Shown here: piece by piece, positions 1-6,525 of the stretch
How the letters are laid out: every line of letters starts with the position of its first letter
Position numbering within the stretch: position 1 is the first letter of the stretch
DNA from: Lutibacter sp.
Lineage (GTDB): Bacteria; Bacteroidota; Bacteroidia; Flavobacteriales; Flavobacteriaceae
Assembly: GCA_030656195.1 (NCBI GenBank)
Contig: JAUSOJ010000305.1
Coordinates: 1-32,532, forward strand
Length of the DNA stretch: 32,532 nt
Direction of reading: 5' to 3'
Notes under the pieces: model-generated
Databases searched by the model: none
Seen by the model: the letters and a program-made list of their open reading frames with translations, nothing else
Told to the model about the DNA's origin: nothing
Position numbers and translations under genes: made by a program

Positions 1-1
1 C

Positions 2-1411
2 GGGCCGGCATTATTTTTTACAAATTCAGATTCTTTAATTCTTCAAATTCATCCAAAAGCAGCGCTAATAGATAGTTTATGGATGAATAAATTGATAAAA
101 TCTCCTTTGTATGACAAGGAATTATATGTATTAGGCAATGACGAAATGTTTGTTGCTGAACTTGAAGAGTTGTCAACCGAATTGTTAAAATCACGTTTAA
201 AACATTTAAACAGCAAAACGCCTTTTAAAATTGAATACAATCCAGATCTGGAACAAATCATAAGGACCTATTTGCAAAAAAGAAAATCGTCCATTTCTAC
301 CATTATGGAGCGGGCACGTTATTTTTTCCCTATGTTCGAAGAACATTTGGCTAAATATAACATCCCTATGGAACTAAAGTATTTGGCGGTTATTGAGTCG
401 GCTTTAAATCCAAATGCGCGATCTCGTGTGGGAGCAACAGGTTTGTGGCAATTTATGTATCCAACAGGGAAATTTTACAATTTAGAGGTGAGTTCGTATA
501 TAGATGAACGTTCAGATCCATACAGAGCTACCGAAGCTGCTTGCAAGTATTTGGAAAGTTTATATAAAATGTATGGTGATTGGAGTATGGTTTTGGCAGC
601 CTACAATTACGGTCCGGGAAATGTTTCCAAAGCCATCAGAAGAGCCGGAGGAAGCACCAACTATTGGACTATCCGTAAATATTTACCTAAAGAAACCGCA
701 GCTTATGTACCGGCTTTTTACGCCACGATGTATCTTTTTGAATATGCAAAGGAGCACAATTTAAAATCGAAGGAAAATGCAATTTCTTATTATGCAACAG
801 ATACAGTCCAAGTTAAAAGACAGTTGACTTTTGCACAAATCAATGAAACTTTAAATATTGATATTGAGGTACTTAAATTTTTAAATCCGCAATATAAACT
901 GGATATTATTCCTTATATTAAAGATAAAAACTATATACTAACCTTACCGATAAAAGATATAGGAAATTTTGTAAGCAATGAAAGGTTGATTTATGCCTAT
1001 GCCGATTTAGCCGATGCAAAAGAAGAAAAGCCATTGTTGGAACTCATAAAATTGGAAGATAAGATTACATACAAGGTGAGAAGTGGCGATAATTTAGGAA
1101 AAATAGCCCAAAAACATGGTGTTGCCGAAAGCAATTTGAAAAAATGGAACAATTTAAAAAGCTCAAGAATATTGGTAGGGCAAAATTTGGTGGTTTATCC
1201 TAAAAACACCAATCCGGTTGTTGCACAAAAAGCGACTCCAGCCAATAGCGAAAGCAAAGAACAAACGTATTACATTGTTAAAATGGGAGATTCATTATGG
1301 TCTATCGCAAAAAAATATTCAAATGTTTCGGTCCAAAATATTAAAGATTGGAACAATATTTGGAGTGTAAATAGTCTAAAACCCGGAATCAAATTAAAAA
1401 TATTTAATTAA
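2..1411 (+). CDS. mltD: Membrane-bound lytic murein transglycosylase, MltD-like, with two LysM domains (5' partial)
   Basis: Cleaves peptidoglycan glycan strands at the cell envelope. The track starts this ORF at the ATG at 83, but the same frame is open back to base 2 with no stop and encodes plausible protein (..IHPKAALIDSLWMNKL), so the real start lies upstream of the window. Numbering from the ATG at 83, the SLT domain spans roughly residues 65-225. It has the catalytic glutamate in AVIESALNP (E105), then ATGLWQFM and AAYNYGPGN, all classic family-1 transglycosylase motifs. Two LysM peptidoglycan-binding domains follow, near 328-372 (YKVRSGDNL) and 393-441 (YIVKMGDSL). The stop codon TAA overlaps the first base of a dispersed repeat that separates it from the DUF4837 gene. 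Family assignment is firm; the MltD label is by architecture. Confidence 0.93.
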   Translation, partial: GPALFFTNSDSLILQIHPKAALIDSLWMNKLIKSPLYDKELYVLGNDEMFVAELEELSTELLKSRLKHLNSKTPFKIEYNPDLEQIIRTYLQKRKSSISTIMERARYFFPMFEEHLAKYNIPMELKYLAVIESALNPNARSRVGATGLWQFMYPTGKFYNLEVSSYIDERSDPYRATEAACKYLESLYKMYGDWSMVLAAYNYGPGNVSKAIRRAGGSTNYWTIRKYLPKETAAYVPAFYATMYLFEYAKEHNLKSKENAISYYATDTVQVKRQLTFAQINETLNIDIEVLKFLNPQYKLDIIPYIKDKNYILTLPIKDIGNFVSNERLIYAYADLADAKEEKPLLELIKLEDKITYKVRSGDNLGKIAQKHGVAESNLKKWNNLKSSRILVGQNLVVYPKNTNPVVAQKATPANSESKEQTYYIVKMGDSLWSIAKKYSNVSVQNIKDWNNIWSVNSLKPGIKLKIFN

Positions 1412-1498
1412 TGAAACGAGCATAACAAATTTTGATGCACAAGGGAATGATTAATAGCGAACAGCAGCTGTTACCGCAAATAAATAAAATTTAAACAG
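1411..1498 (+). repeat. Dispersed 88-nt start-adjacent element, copy R1
   Basis: Fills the whole gap between mltD and the DUF4837 gene. It starts ATGAAACGAGC, has AACAAATTTTGAT and ATGATTAAT, a near-perfect palindrome AACAGCAGCTGTT at 1460-1472, and ends ..AAACAG directly against the next gene's ATG. Two more copies lie at 28975-29062 and 29063-29166. It contains a very short ORF (MKRA, stop). Confidence 0.85.
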
Positions 1499-2473
1499 AT
1501 GAAAAAGATCGGACTTTTATTGGCATTTATCTCCATGCTGATTTCCTGTGATACAGGCAGTAATAAAAAAGTACTGCAAGAAGCAAACGGCCGAATGAAC
1601 AATTTGCTGATCGTTATGAAAAATAGCGAATGGCAAGGCGAAATTGGCGATGAATTGCGAAAAATTATTGCAGAACCAGTAATTGGATTGCCACAACCTG
1701 AAGCACAATTTGAAGTGACCCAAGTGCCGCCAGAAAGTTTTGGAAGCATGTTTAAAGCCAGCAGAAGCATTTTGCATGTGGGCATTGGAGCAGAGAATTC
1801 TTTTTTGGGAGTTTCAAATGTATATGCAGAGCCGCAAAAAATTATCACCATTACCGGAAAAGACAAAGAATCGCTGATTCTTGAAATTCAAAAAAACGCA
1901 AAAGCACTTATCTCCGGATTTAAAACCGCCGATTTGCTCACCGTGCAACGTTCAATTTATAAAAATTACTGGGATCCGACAAAAATGGAAACTTTTACAA
2001 AAAACGGTTATTCCTTAAAAATTCCAAAAACCTTCAGCAAAGTTGACGATACCGGAGATTTTGTTTGGTACAGGATGCGTTTAGACGGCGGAAACAGCAT
2101 GGAATTGTTTTCCTACACGGTTCCAATTCAATCCATAGATGACGAAAACGGAAACAATCTTGTGGCGATAAGGGACACCATCGGCAAAAAACATATTCCA
2201 GGTCAAATTGAAGGATCTTATATGATTACAGAAGCGGCGTACACGCCACATATTTTTGAGGTAAAACTTGATGGAAAAAAAGCCCTGGAAGCAAAAGGAA
2301 AATGGGAAGTGAAAGGCGTTTATATGGCCGGCCCGTTTTTAAGTTATTCCATTATCGACAAGGCAAAAAACAGGTTGGTGGTGGTTGAAGGTTTAACCTA
2401 TGCGCCATCAATTAACAAACGCGACTATATGTTTGAATTGGAAGCGATAATGAAAACCATTAAGATAAATTAA
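1499..2473 (+). CDS. DUF4837 family lipoprotein
   Basis: A 324-residue protein of the Bacteroidota-specific DUF4837 family; its biochemical role is unknown. The N-terminus is a lipoprotein signal with lipobox LISC (lipidated Cys17), so it should be anchored in a membrane of the envelope. The start of the mature region (NGRMNNLLIVMKNSEWQGEI) is the typical family opening. It lies 88 bases after the transglycosylase gene in the same direction, a pairing I recall from other flavobacteria, which hints at a cell-envelope role; that is inference. A strong hairpin terminator follows at 2498-2536. I see no recognisable enzyme motif. Confidence 0.85.
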   Translation: MKKIGLLLAFISMLISCDTGSNKKVLQEANGRMNNLLIVMKNSEWQGEIGDELRKIIAEPVIGLPQPEAQFEVTQVPPESFGSMFKASRSILHVGIGAENSFLGVSNVYAEPQKIITITGKDKESLILEIQKNAKALISGFKTADLLTVQRSIYKNYWDPTKMETFTKNGYSLKIPKTFSKVDDTGDFVWYRMRLDGGNSMELFSYTVPIQSIDDENGNNLVAIRDTIGKKHIPGQIEGSYMITEAAYTPHIFEVKLDGKKALEAKGKWEVKGVYMAGPFLSYSIIDKAKNRLVVVEGLTYAPSINKRDYMFELEAIMKTIKIN

Positions 2474-2497
2474 GGAATTGGTATAGTGCTATAATTT

Positions 2498-2536
2498 ACA
2501 CCCGCATATTTATTAAAATATGCGGGTGTTTTTTTA
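2498..2536 (+). terminator. Rho-independent terminator after the DUF4837 gene
   Basis: The stem ACACCCGCATATTT pairs with AAATATGCGGGTGT and is followed by a run of about eight T. It lies 25 bases after the stop codon at 2473. Confidence 0.92.
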
Positions 2537-2781
2537 CATTTAGATTCTTTTAAACCACAATCTCCCATATTTATTTTTAGTTCAATGTTTATTACCAACA
2601 AAGATTCAATTTTTTTGATGTTATGTTTTGGTTCTCTTGATTTTGAATTATAAATTTTTGAATAAAATTTATGAAAGTTGGACTTATTTAATTTATTGGT
2701 TTTGTTTTCTTTTAGCAGGTAATTATGAGGCATTTGTCCTAATAAATATTTTTGAAATGTCTGTTAATTGAAAAAATTAAA
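2537..2781. other. AT-rich intergenic stretch, no gene seen
   Basis: Lies between the terminator at 2498-2536 and the promoter of the repeat-protein gene. The minus-strand 87-residue ORF on the track spans the terminator hairpin, is dominated by Lys, Asn and Ser, and resembles no protein I know. I see no repeat or RNA here. Confidence 0.6.
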
Positions 2782-2789
2782 TATATTTG
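2782..2789 (+). promoter_or_regulatory. Bacteroidota -7 box (TATATTTG) for the repeat-protein gene
   Basis: Matches TAnnTTTG and lies 16 bases before the ATG at 2806. The -33 element is not clear. Confidence 0.55.
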
Positions 2790-2805
2790 AAAAAAGTTTA
2801 AAACA

Positions 2806-3378
2806 ATGAAATACTTATTTACGCTATTATTTGCAATTTTTATTATTTCTAATTCGATTGCACAAACGCAAAAAGCGAATATCAATACTTCTCGTTCAAA
2901 TATTAAAAAGGGATTAAATAACCCAGCCGACAGTTTGCAGCAAAAAGCGAATATCAATACTTCTCGGTCAAATACTAAAGGGGGTTTAAACAAGCCAGCC
3001 GATAGTTCGCAGCAAAATAAAGGTTATGATGCGTCTCATAGACTAACAAGAGGCACTAGTTCTTCTATCAAAAGTGATGAAAGAAACACAACCGACAGTC
3101 TGCAGCAAAAAGCGAATCACAACACTGCCAGAAGCAACAAAAGTACAGTTAAAGGTGATGGAGGAAGTCCAGCCGACAGTTTGCAGCAAAAAGCGAATAT
3201 CAACACTTCACGGTCAAATTCTAAAGGGGGATTAAACAAGCCTGCCGACAGTCTGCAACAAAAAGCAAACATCAATACTTCTCGGTCAAATATTAAAGGG
3301 GGATTAAACAAGCCAGCCGACAGTCTGCAACAAAAAGCAAACATCAATACTTCTCGGTCAAATATTAAAAAGAATTAA
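2806..3378 (+). CDS. Secreted protein of 24-residue tandem repeats, function unknown
   Basis: A 190-residue protein I do not recognise. Residues 1-20 form a signal peptide ending SIAQ. The rest is almost entirely repeats of a unit like QKANINTSRSNIKGGLNKPA followed by DSLQ (24 residues, 72 bp). Units 1, 2, 5 and 6 are nearly identical, units 3 and 4 are longer and diverged, and a final partial unit ends SNIKKN. The composition (Lys, Asn, Ser, Ala, Gln; no Cys, few aromatics) suggests an extended or disordered basic protein. No catalytic motif or sorting domain is visible. The unit sequences are also close at DNA level, which predicts copy-number change by slippage or recombination. It has its own promoter box and ends at a bidirectional terminator that originally separated it from convergent glnS. 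Confidence 0.75.
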   Translation: MKYLFTLLFAIFIISNSIAQTQKANINTSRSNIKKGLNNPADSLQQKANINTSRSNTKGGLNKPADSSQQNKGYDASHRLTRGTSSSIKSDERNTTDSLQQKANHNTARSNKSTVKGDGGSPADSLQQKANINTSRSNSKGGLNKPADSLQQKANINTSRSNIKGGLNKPADSLQQKANINTSRSNIKKN

Positions 3379-3426
3379 AAAAGCGATTTTATTGAGAGTG
3401 TCATCTCACATAAATAATAAAATATT

Positions 3427-3462
3427 AAACAAAAAGCGCCTTGAAAAGGGCGCTTTTTGTTT
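3427..3462. terminator. Bidirectional terminator, left copy
   Basis: The stem AAACAAAAAGCGCC pairs with GGCGCTTTTTGTTT around the loop TTGAAAAG, with A-runs on one side and T-runs on the other, so it can serve the repeat-protein gene (+) and a minus-strand gene. A second copy at 4409-4444 has the same arms, but its centre is the reverse complement of this one. Confidence 0.9.
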
Positions 3463-3479
3463 AATATAATTTTGTAAAC

Positions 3480-3624
3480 CTATTCTTCTATTTTAGCCCA
3501 GCTGTCTCTCAATGGCACGGTTCTGTTGAAAACCAAATGGAATTCGGTGGTATCTTTATCAACACAAAAATACCCCAAACGCTGAAACTGGAATCGGTCC
3601 AAAACATTGGCTTCTTTTAAACTT
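3480..3624 (-). pseudogene. Displaced 3' end of glnS (last 47 codons)
   Basis: Encodes [16 protein letters not shown] through DSWAKIEE and a TAG stop. This is the C-terminus of GlnRS with one amino-acid change (I for M in AKMEE) compared with the intact gene at 4463. The frame continues a short way upstream as unrelated residues ([16 protein letters not shown]), which gives the 63-residue ORF of the track. It lacks the catalytic domain and cannot be a synthetase. It is most simply a glnS tail cut off when the toxin-antitoxin cassette arrived. Whether the 63-residue peptide is made is unknown. Confidence 0.88.
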
Positions 3625-3726
3625 AACCTTTGTTTAGAGATAAGAGTACATAAACCCTTAAATTTCTTCATATAGTTTTGATTGAATTTAAACGAAAAAA
3701 AAGAATTCTTGAAAAATTGTACTCAG

Positions 3727-3750
3727 AAAGTTTCACTTTGGTGCAACTTT
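3727..3750. promoter_or_regulatory. Putative operator palindrome of the toxin-antitoxin operon
   Basis: The inverted repeat AAAGTTTCAC-TTTG-GTGCAACTTT has 9 of 10 positions paired. It sits just upstream of the TATATTTG box and the toxin start, where an HTH antitoxin would bind to repress its own operon. Binding is inferred from position and symmetry. Confidence 0.6.
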
Positions 3751-3752
3751 TG

Positions 3753-3760
3753 TATATTTG
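3753..3760 (+). promoter_or_regulatory. -7 box (TATATTTG) of the toxin-antitoxin operon
   Basis: Ends only 4 bases before the toxin ATG at 3765. If it is used, the transcript would start at or next to the start codon, giving a nearly leaderless mRNA. Confidence 0.5.
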
Positions 3761-3764
3761 AATT

Positions 3765-4103
3765 ATGAAAAAGATACGAACAATAATTTTTTACAAAGAT
3801 TACTTTGAAGAATTCTTTGTAAAGCAACGTGAAAAAGTGAAGTCGAAAATTATTTGGACGCTAACATTAATGGAAGAATTAGAAAGAATTCCCGAAATAT
3901 ATTTAAAACATATTGAAAGCACAGCGGGGCTTTTTGAAATTAGAATTCAGCAAGGGAGTGATATTTTCAGAATCTTTTGCTTTTTTGATGAAGGACAATT
4001 AATAATTTTAGCAAACGGATTTCAAAAGAAAACACAAAAAACACCTAAAAAGGAAATCGAAAAAGCACTTAAAATTAAGCAAGATTATGAAAACGAAAAA
4101 TAA
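3765..4103 (+). CDS. RelE/HigB-type toxin (phage Gp49-like family)
   Basis: A 112-residue type II toxin of the RelE/ParE superfamily, Gp49-like (HigB) branch. Members are usually ribosome-dependent mRNA endonucleases. Family features visible are the helical N-terminal part, LFEIRIQQGSDIFRIFCFFD (the strand region with conserved Arg), ILANGFQKKTQKTPKKEIEKA and a basic C-terminus. The order toxin then antitoxin, with the ORFs overlapping by 17 bases (4087-4103), is the usual higBA layout and implies translational coupling. The pair lies inside a 983-bp duplication unit at the end of glnS. The exact cleavage activity is inferred from the family. Confidence 0.88.
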   Translation: MKKIRTIIFYKDYFEEFFVKQREKVKSKIIWTLTLMEELERIPEIYLKHIESTAGLFEIRIQQGSDIFRIFCFFDEGQLIILANGFQKKTQKTPKKEIEKALKIKQDYENEK

Positions 4104-4392
4104 CAATACCAAAACACTTGACCAATTTAAAGACAAGCATTACGGAAAAATTGGAACAGCAAAACGTGATGAACTTGAAAGCGGTTATGAAAACTTTAAA
4201 ATTGGCGCAATGATTTACAATGCCCGAATTCAAAAAGGTTTGACTCAAGAAGAACTTGCTAAAAAAGCCGGAACTACAAAATCCTATATTTCTAAAATTG
4301 AGAATAATATTAAAGAAGCAAGGTTTTCAACTTTGCAAAAAATCGTTGAATTAGGTTTGGACGGGCATTTAGAATTATCGATTAAACTTTAA
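4087..4392 (+). CDS. XRE-family HTH antitoxin (HigA-type)
   Basis: A 101-residue protein with a Cro/C1-type helix-turn-helix in the C-terminal half, about residues 38-92 (IYNARIQKGLTQEELAKKAG, then TTKSYISKIENNIKEARFST). The N-terminal 35 residues are charged and probably contact the toxin. It should neutralise the upstream toxin and repress the operon, plausibly at the palindrome at 3727-3750. The ATG lies inside the toxin ORF. The gene ends 16 bases before the right copy of the bidirectional terminator, so it converges on glnS. Confidence 0.9.
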   Translation: MKTKNNNTKTLDQFKDKHYGKIGTAKRDELESGYENFKIGAMIYNARIQKGLTQEELAKKAGTTKSYISKIENNIKEARFSTLQKIVELGLDGHLELSIKL

Positions 4393-4408
4393 GAGAAAAT
4401 ATGCAATC

Positions 4409-4444
4409 AAACAAAAAGCGCCCTTTTCAAGGCGCTTTTTGTTT
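4409..4444. terminator. Bidirectional terminator, right copy
   Basis: Same arms as the copy at 3427-3462. The central GCGCCCTTTTCAAGGCGC is the exact reverse complement of the left copy's centre. It separates the antitoxin (+) from glnS (-). Confidence 0.92.
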
Positions 4445-4607
4445 TATTATAATTTAGTAGACTTATTCTTCCATTTTAGCCCAGCTGTCTCTCAACGGAA
4501 CGGTTCTGTTGAAAACCAAATGGAATTCAGTGGTGTCTTTATCAACACAAAAATACCCCAAACGCTGAAACTGAAATCGGTCCAAAACATTGGCTTCTTT
4601 TAAACTT
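4409..4607. repeat. Direct repeat (terminator plus glnS 3' end), right copy
   Basis: The functional glnS copy of the duplication, offset 983 bp from the left copy. Similarity ends at 4607, where this copy continues into the rest of glnS (..GGCTCCAC). Confidence 0.92.
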
Positions 4608-6142
4608 GGCTCCACAAAAGCTTCCAAAACCGTTAAAGAATCCGGATTTAAAAAGTCTTTAAAATCTTTTTCTTTATGGCTGTCTGGCGCTTCTTCGGTA
4701 AACAATCGGTCGTAAACCCGAACTTCTGCTTTTATGGCGTGTTTAATGGAAACCCAGTGCAACGTGCCTTTAACTTTGCGCTGACTTGCTTCTGTGCCGC
4801 TTCCGCTCAAACTTTCGGTATCATAGGTACAGTGAATTTCAGTAATTTCACCGTTTTCGTCTTTTACCACCGATTCAGCTTTAATAATATAGGCATTTTT
4901 CAAACGCACTTCATTTCCTAATTTTAAACGGAAGAACTTTTTGTTTGCCTCTTCTCTAAAATCTTCTTTTTCAATATAAATTTCTCTGCTAAAAGGAACT
5001 TCTCTAAAACCGGCACTTTCATCTTCCTGGTTGTTTTCAGCAGTTAGCCATTCTTCATTTCCTTCAGGATAATTGGTTATCACTACTTTTATTGGATCTA
5101 AAACTGCCATCACGCGTGGCGCCGTTTTGTTTAAATCGTCTTTAATGCAATATTCCAGCAACGCCACATCGGTTACGTTATCGCGCTTCGAAATTCCTGC
5201 AGTTTCGCTAAAAGTCCTGATAGATTCTGGCGTATAACCTCGTCTTCGCAAACCCGATATGGTTGGCATTCTTGGGTCATCCCAACCGGTAACAATGCCT
5301 TCTTCAACCAATTGCAGCAATTTGCGTTTGCTCATCACCGTATAACTCAAATTTCTTCGCGCAAATTCACGTTGTTTCGGACGCAATTTTTCCGGATCGT
5401 AAACCTGGTCAATATACCAGTCGTACAAATCCCTGTGACTTTTAAACTCCAATGTGCAAATAGAATGCGAAATTTGCTCCAAATAATCACTTTCGCCGTG
5501 CGTCCAGTCGTACATCGGATAAATACACCAATCATTTCCTGTTCTGTGGTGGTGTCTTTTTAAAATGCGGTACATAATGGGGTCGCGCATATGCATATTC
5601 ACGTGTTTCATGTCAATTTTTGCGCGCAAAACGTGTGAACCTTCCTCAAAATCACCATTTTTCATTTTTAAAAACAGCGCCAAATTTTCTTCTACCGACC
5701 TGTTTCGGTTCTTACTGTCGGTTCCCGGTTCGGTTGGCGTTCCTTTTTGCAAAGCCATTTCTTCCGATGATTGGTCATCAACATACGCTTTTCCGTTTTT
5801 TATAATTTCAACAGCCCAATCATACAATTGCTGAAAATAGTCCGATGAATACAATTCTTTGTCCCACGTAAAACCCAGCCATTGCACATCGTGTTTTATG
5901 GAATCAACATATTCCTGTTCCTCTTTTGCCGGATTTGTATCGTCAAAACGCAGGTTCACCGGCGCATTGTAGCGCAATCCCAAACCAAAATTCAAACAAA
6001 TGGAAGCCGCGTGGCCAATATGTAAATAACCATTTGGTTCAGGCGGAAATCTAAATCGTAATTTATCTTGGGCCAAACCGTTTGCCAAATCATCTTCAAT
6101 AATTTGCTCAATAAAATTCAGCGATTTTTTTTCTTCACTCAT
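4463..6142 (-). CDS. glnS: Glutamine--tRNA ligase (GlnRS)
   Basis: Charges tRNA-Gln with glutamine in the cytoplasm. It is a class I synthetase: FPPEPNGYLHIGHAASICLN carries the HIGH motif and VMSKRKL is the KMSKS counterpart. The C-terminal beta-barrel anticodon-binding domain follows. The track ORF starts at 6190, but I choose the ATG at 6142 (MSEEKKSLNFIEQ): this is where the family similarity begins, and a TAnnTTTG box lies inside the longer ORF. The last 48 codons belong to the duplicated segment, so the present 3' end may have arrived with the toxin-antitoxin cassette and the gene may be a recombinant. All catalytic parts are intact. Confidence 0.97.
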   Translation of the reverse strand: MSEEKKSLNFIEQIIEDDLANGLAQDKLRFRFPPEPNGYLHIGHAASICLNFGLGLRYNAPVNLRFDDTNPAKEEQEYVDSIKHDVQWLGFTWDKELYSSDYFQQLYDWAVEIIKNGKAYVDDQSSEEMALQKGTPTEPGTDSKNRNRSVEENLALFLKMKNGDFEEGSHVLRAKIDMKHVNMHMRDPIMYRILKRHHHRTGNDWCIYPMYDWTHGESDYLEQISHSICTLEFKSHRDLYDWYIDQVYDPEKLRPKQREFARRNLSYTVMSKRKLLQLVEEGIVTGWDDPRMPTISGLRRRGYTPESIRTFSETAGISKRDNVTDVALLEYCIKDDLNKTAPRVMAVLDPIKVVITNYPEGNEEWLTAENNQEDESAGFREVPFSREIYIEKEDFREEANKKFFRLKLGNEVRLKNAYIIKAESVVKDENGEITEIHCTYDTESLSGSGTEASQRKVKGTLHWVSIKHAIKAEVRVYDRLFTEEAPDSHKEKDFKDFLNPDSLTVLEAFVEPSLKEANVLDRFQFQRLGYFCVDKDTTEFHLVFNRTVPLRDSWAKMEE

Positions 6143-6165
6143 AATAACATCAGACTTATAAGTTG

Positions 6166-6173
6166 CAAAATTA
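6166..6173 (-). promoter_or_regulatory. -7 box (TAATTTTG) of glnS
   Basis: Matches TAnnTTTG on the minus strand, 23 bases before the chosen start at 6142. It supports that start over the longer ORF. Confidence 0.5.
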
Positions 6174-6248
6174 TTGATTTTTTTCGGCAATAACTACAAA
6201 ATCACACTGCATATTCAACAAAGGCGTAAAGCCATCATTTTTAAAGCA

Positions 6249-6360
6249 TTTTTTTGGGCGTTCCCCGCCAACTGGCGGGGTCGGGCTTTCACTACTCGCA
6301 TTTTTTAGTTGCGAAAAGCAACAAAAAAAGTGCTCAAACACGCCGTTCAATCCCTAACGC
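6249..6360 (+). repeat. Two-hairpin dispersed element, copy A
   Basis: Order: TTTTTGGGCGTT box; stem 1 CCCCGCC-AAC-TGGCGGGG; box GTCGGGCTTTC; stem 2 GTTGC-GAAAA-GCAAC between T and A runs; then a GTGCTCAAACA box and ATCCCTAACGC. Copies B (6948-7042) and C (21088-21191) lie in the opposite orientation. This copy sits between glnS and folB. Confidence 0.8.
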
Positions 6361-6462
6361 GAATTCAAATTAATAATGAATCCCGCACCAGCGTCATGTC
6401 GGGCATTACAGTTTACCTTTGCACTATTTGCGGTTAATAGCAACTTCCAGCTCCATAATTGA

Positions 6463-6495
6463 ACTTCCGTCTTCTGACTTCGGACTTCTGACTTT
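6463..6495 (+). repeat. Short direct repeat (CTTCTGACTT) upstream of folB
   Basis: CTTCTGACTT occurs twice, ten bases apart, within a run of ACTTC-like units. Similar low-complexity units are common in flavobacterial intergenic DNA. Confidence 0.5.
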
Positions 6496-6501
6496 TAGAG
6501 T

Positions 6502-6509
6502 TATCTTTG
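6502..6509 (+). promoter_or_regulatory. -7 box (TATCTTTG) of folB
   Basis: Fits TAnnTTTG, 17 bases before the folB ATG. No clear -33 TTG is present. Confidence 0.5.
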
Positions 6510-6525
6510 CCTAAATATTTTTAAA

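Larger units (their letters stand above)
3427..3624. repeat. Direct repeat (terminator plus glnS 3' end), left copy
   Basis: About 198 bp that match 4409-4607. Within the aligned coding part (3481-3624 against 4464-4607) I count 6 differences in 144 bases. The match stops abruptly after AAACTT at 3624. The two copies bracket the toxin-antitoxin pair. Confidence 0.92.

Noticed and set aside
2470-2733. 87-residue minus-strand ORF after the DUF4837 gene
   Set aside because: It reads through the terminator hairpin, is Lys/Asn/Ser-rich from AT-rich DNA, has no promoter and resembles no known protein.
3117-3347. 76-residue minus-strand repetitive ORF (MMFAFCCRLSAGLF..)
   Set aside because: It is the antisense of the 24-residue repeat gene; its repetition comes from the sense strand. 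The sense frame has a signal peptide and promoter.
3480-3671. 63-residue ORF as a real small gene
   Set aside because: 47 of its codons are the glnS 3' end without its enzyme body. The first 16 codons are unrelated flanking DNA. Treated as a displaced fragment.
2806-4392. Repeat protein plus toxin-antitoxin pair as a contact-dependent or polymorphic toxin system
   Set aside because: The repeat protein has no toxin domain or delivery motif, is separated from the TA pair by a terminator, and was next to glnS before the insertion on the duplication evidence.
3427-4607. A phage or integrative element with its own integrase at the glnS end
   Set aside because: The 784 bp between the repeats hold only the toxin and antitoxin genes. 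No recombinase, excisionase or tRNA attachment site is present.
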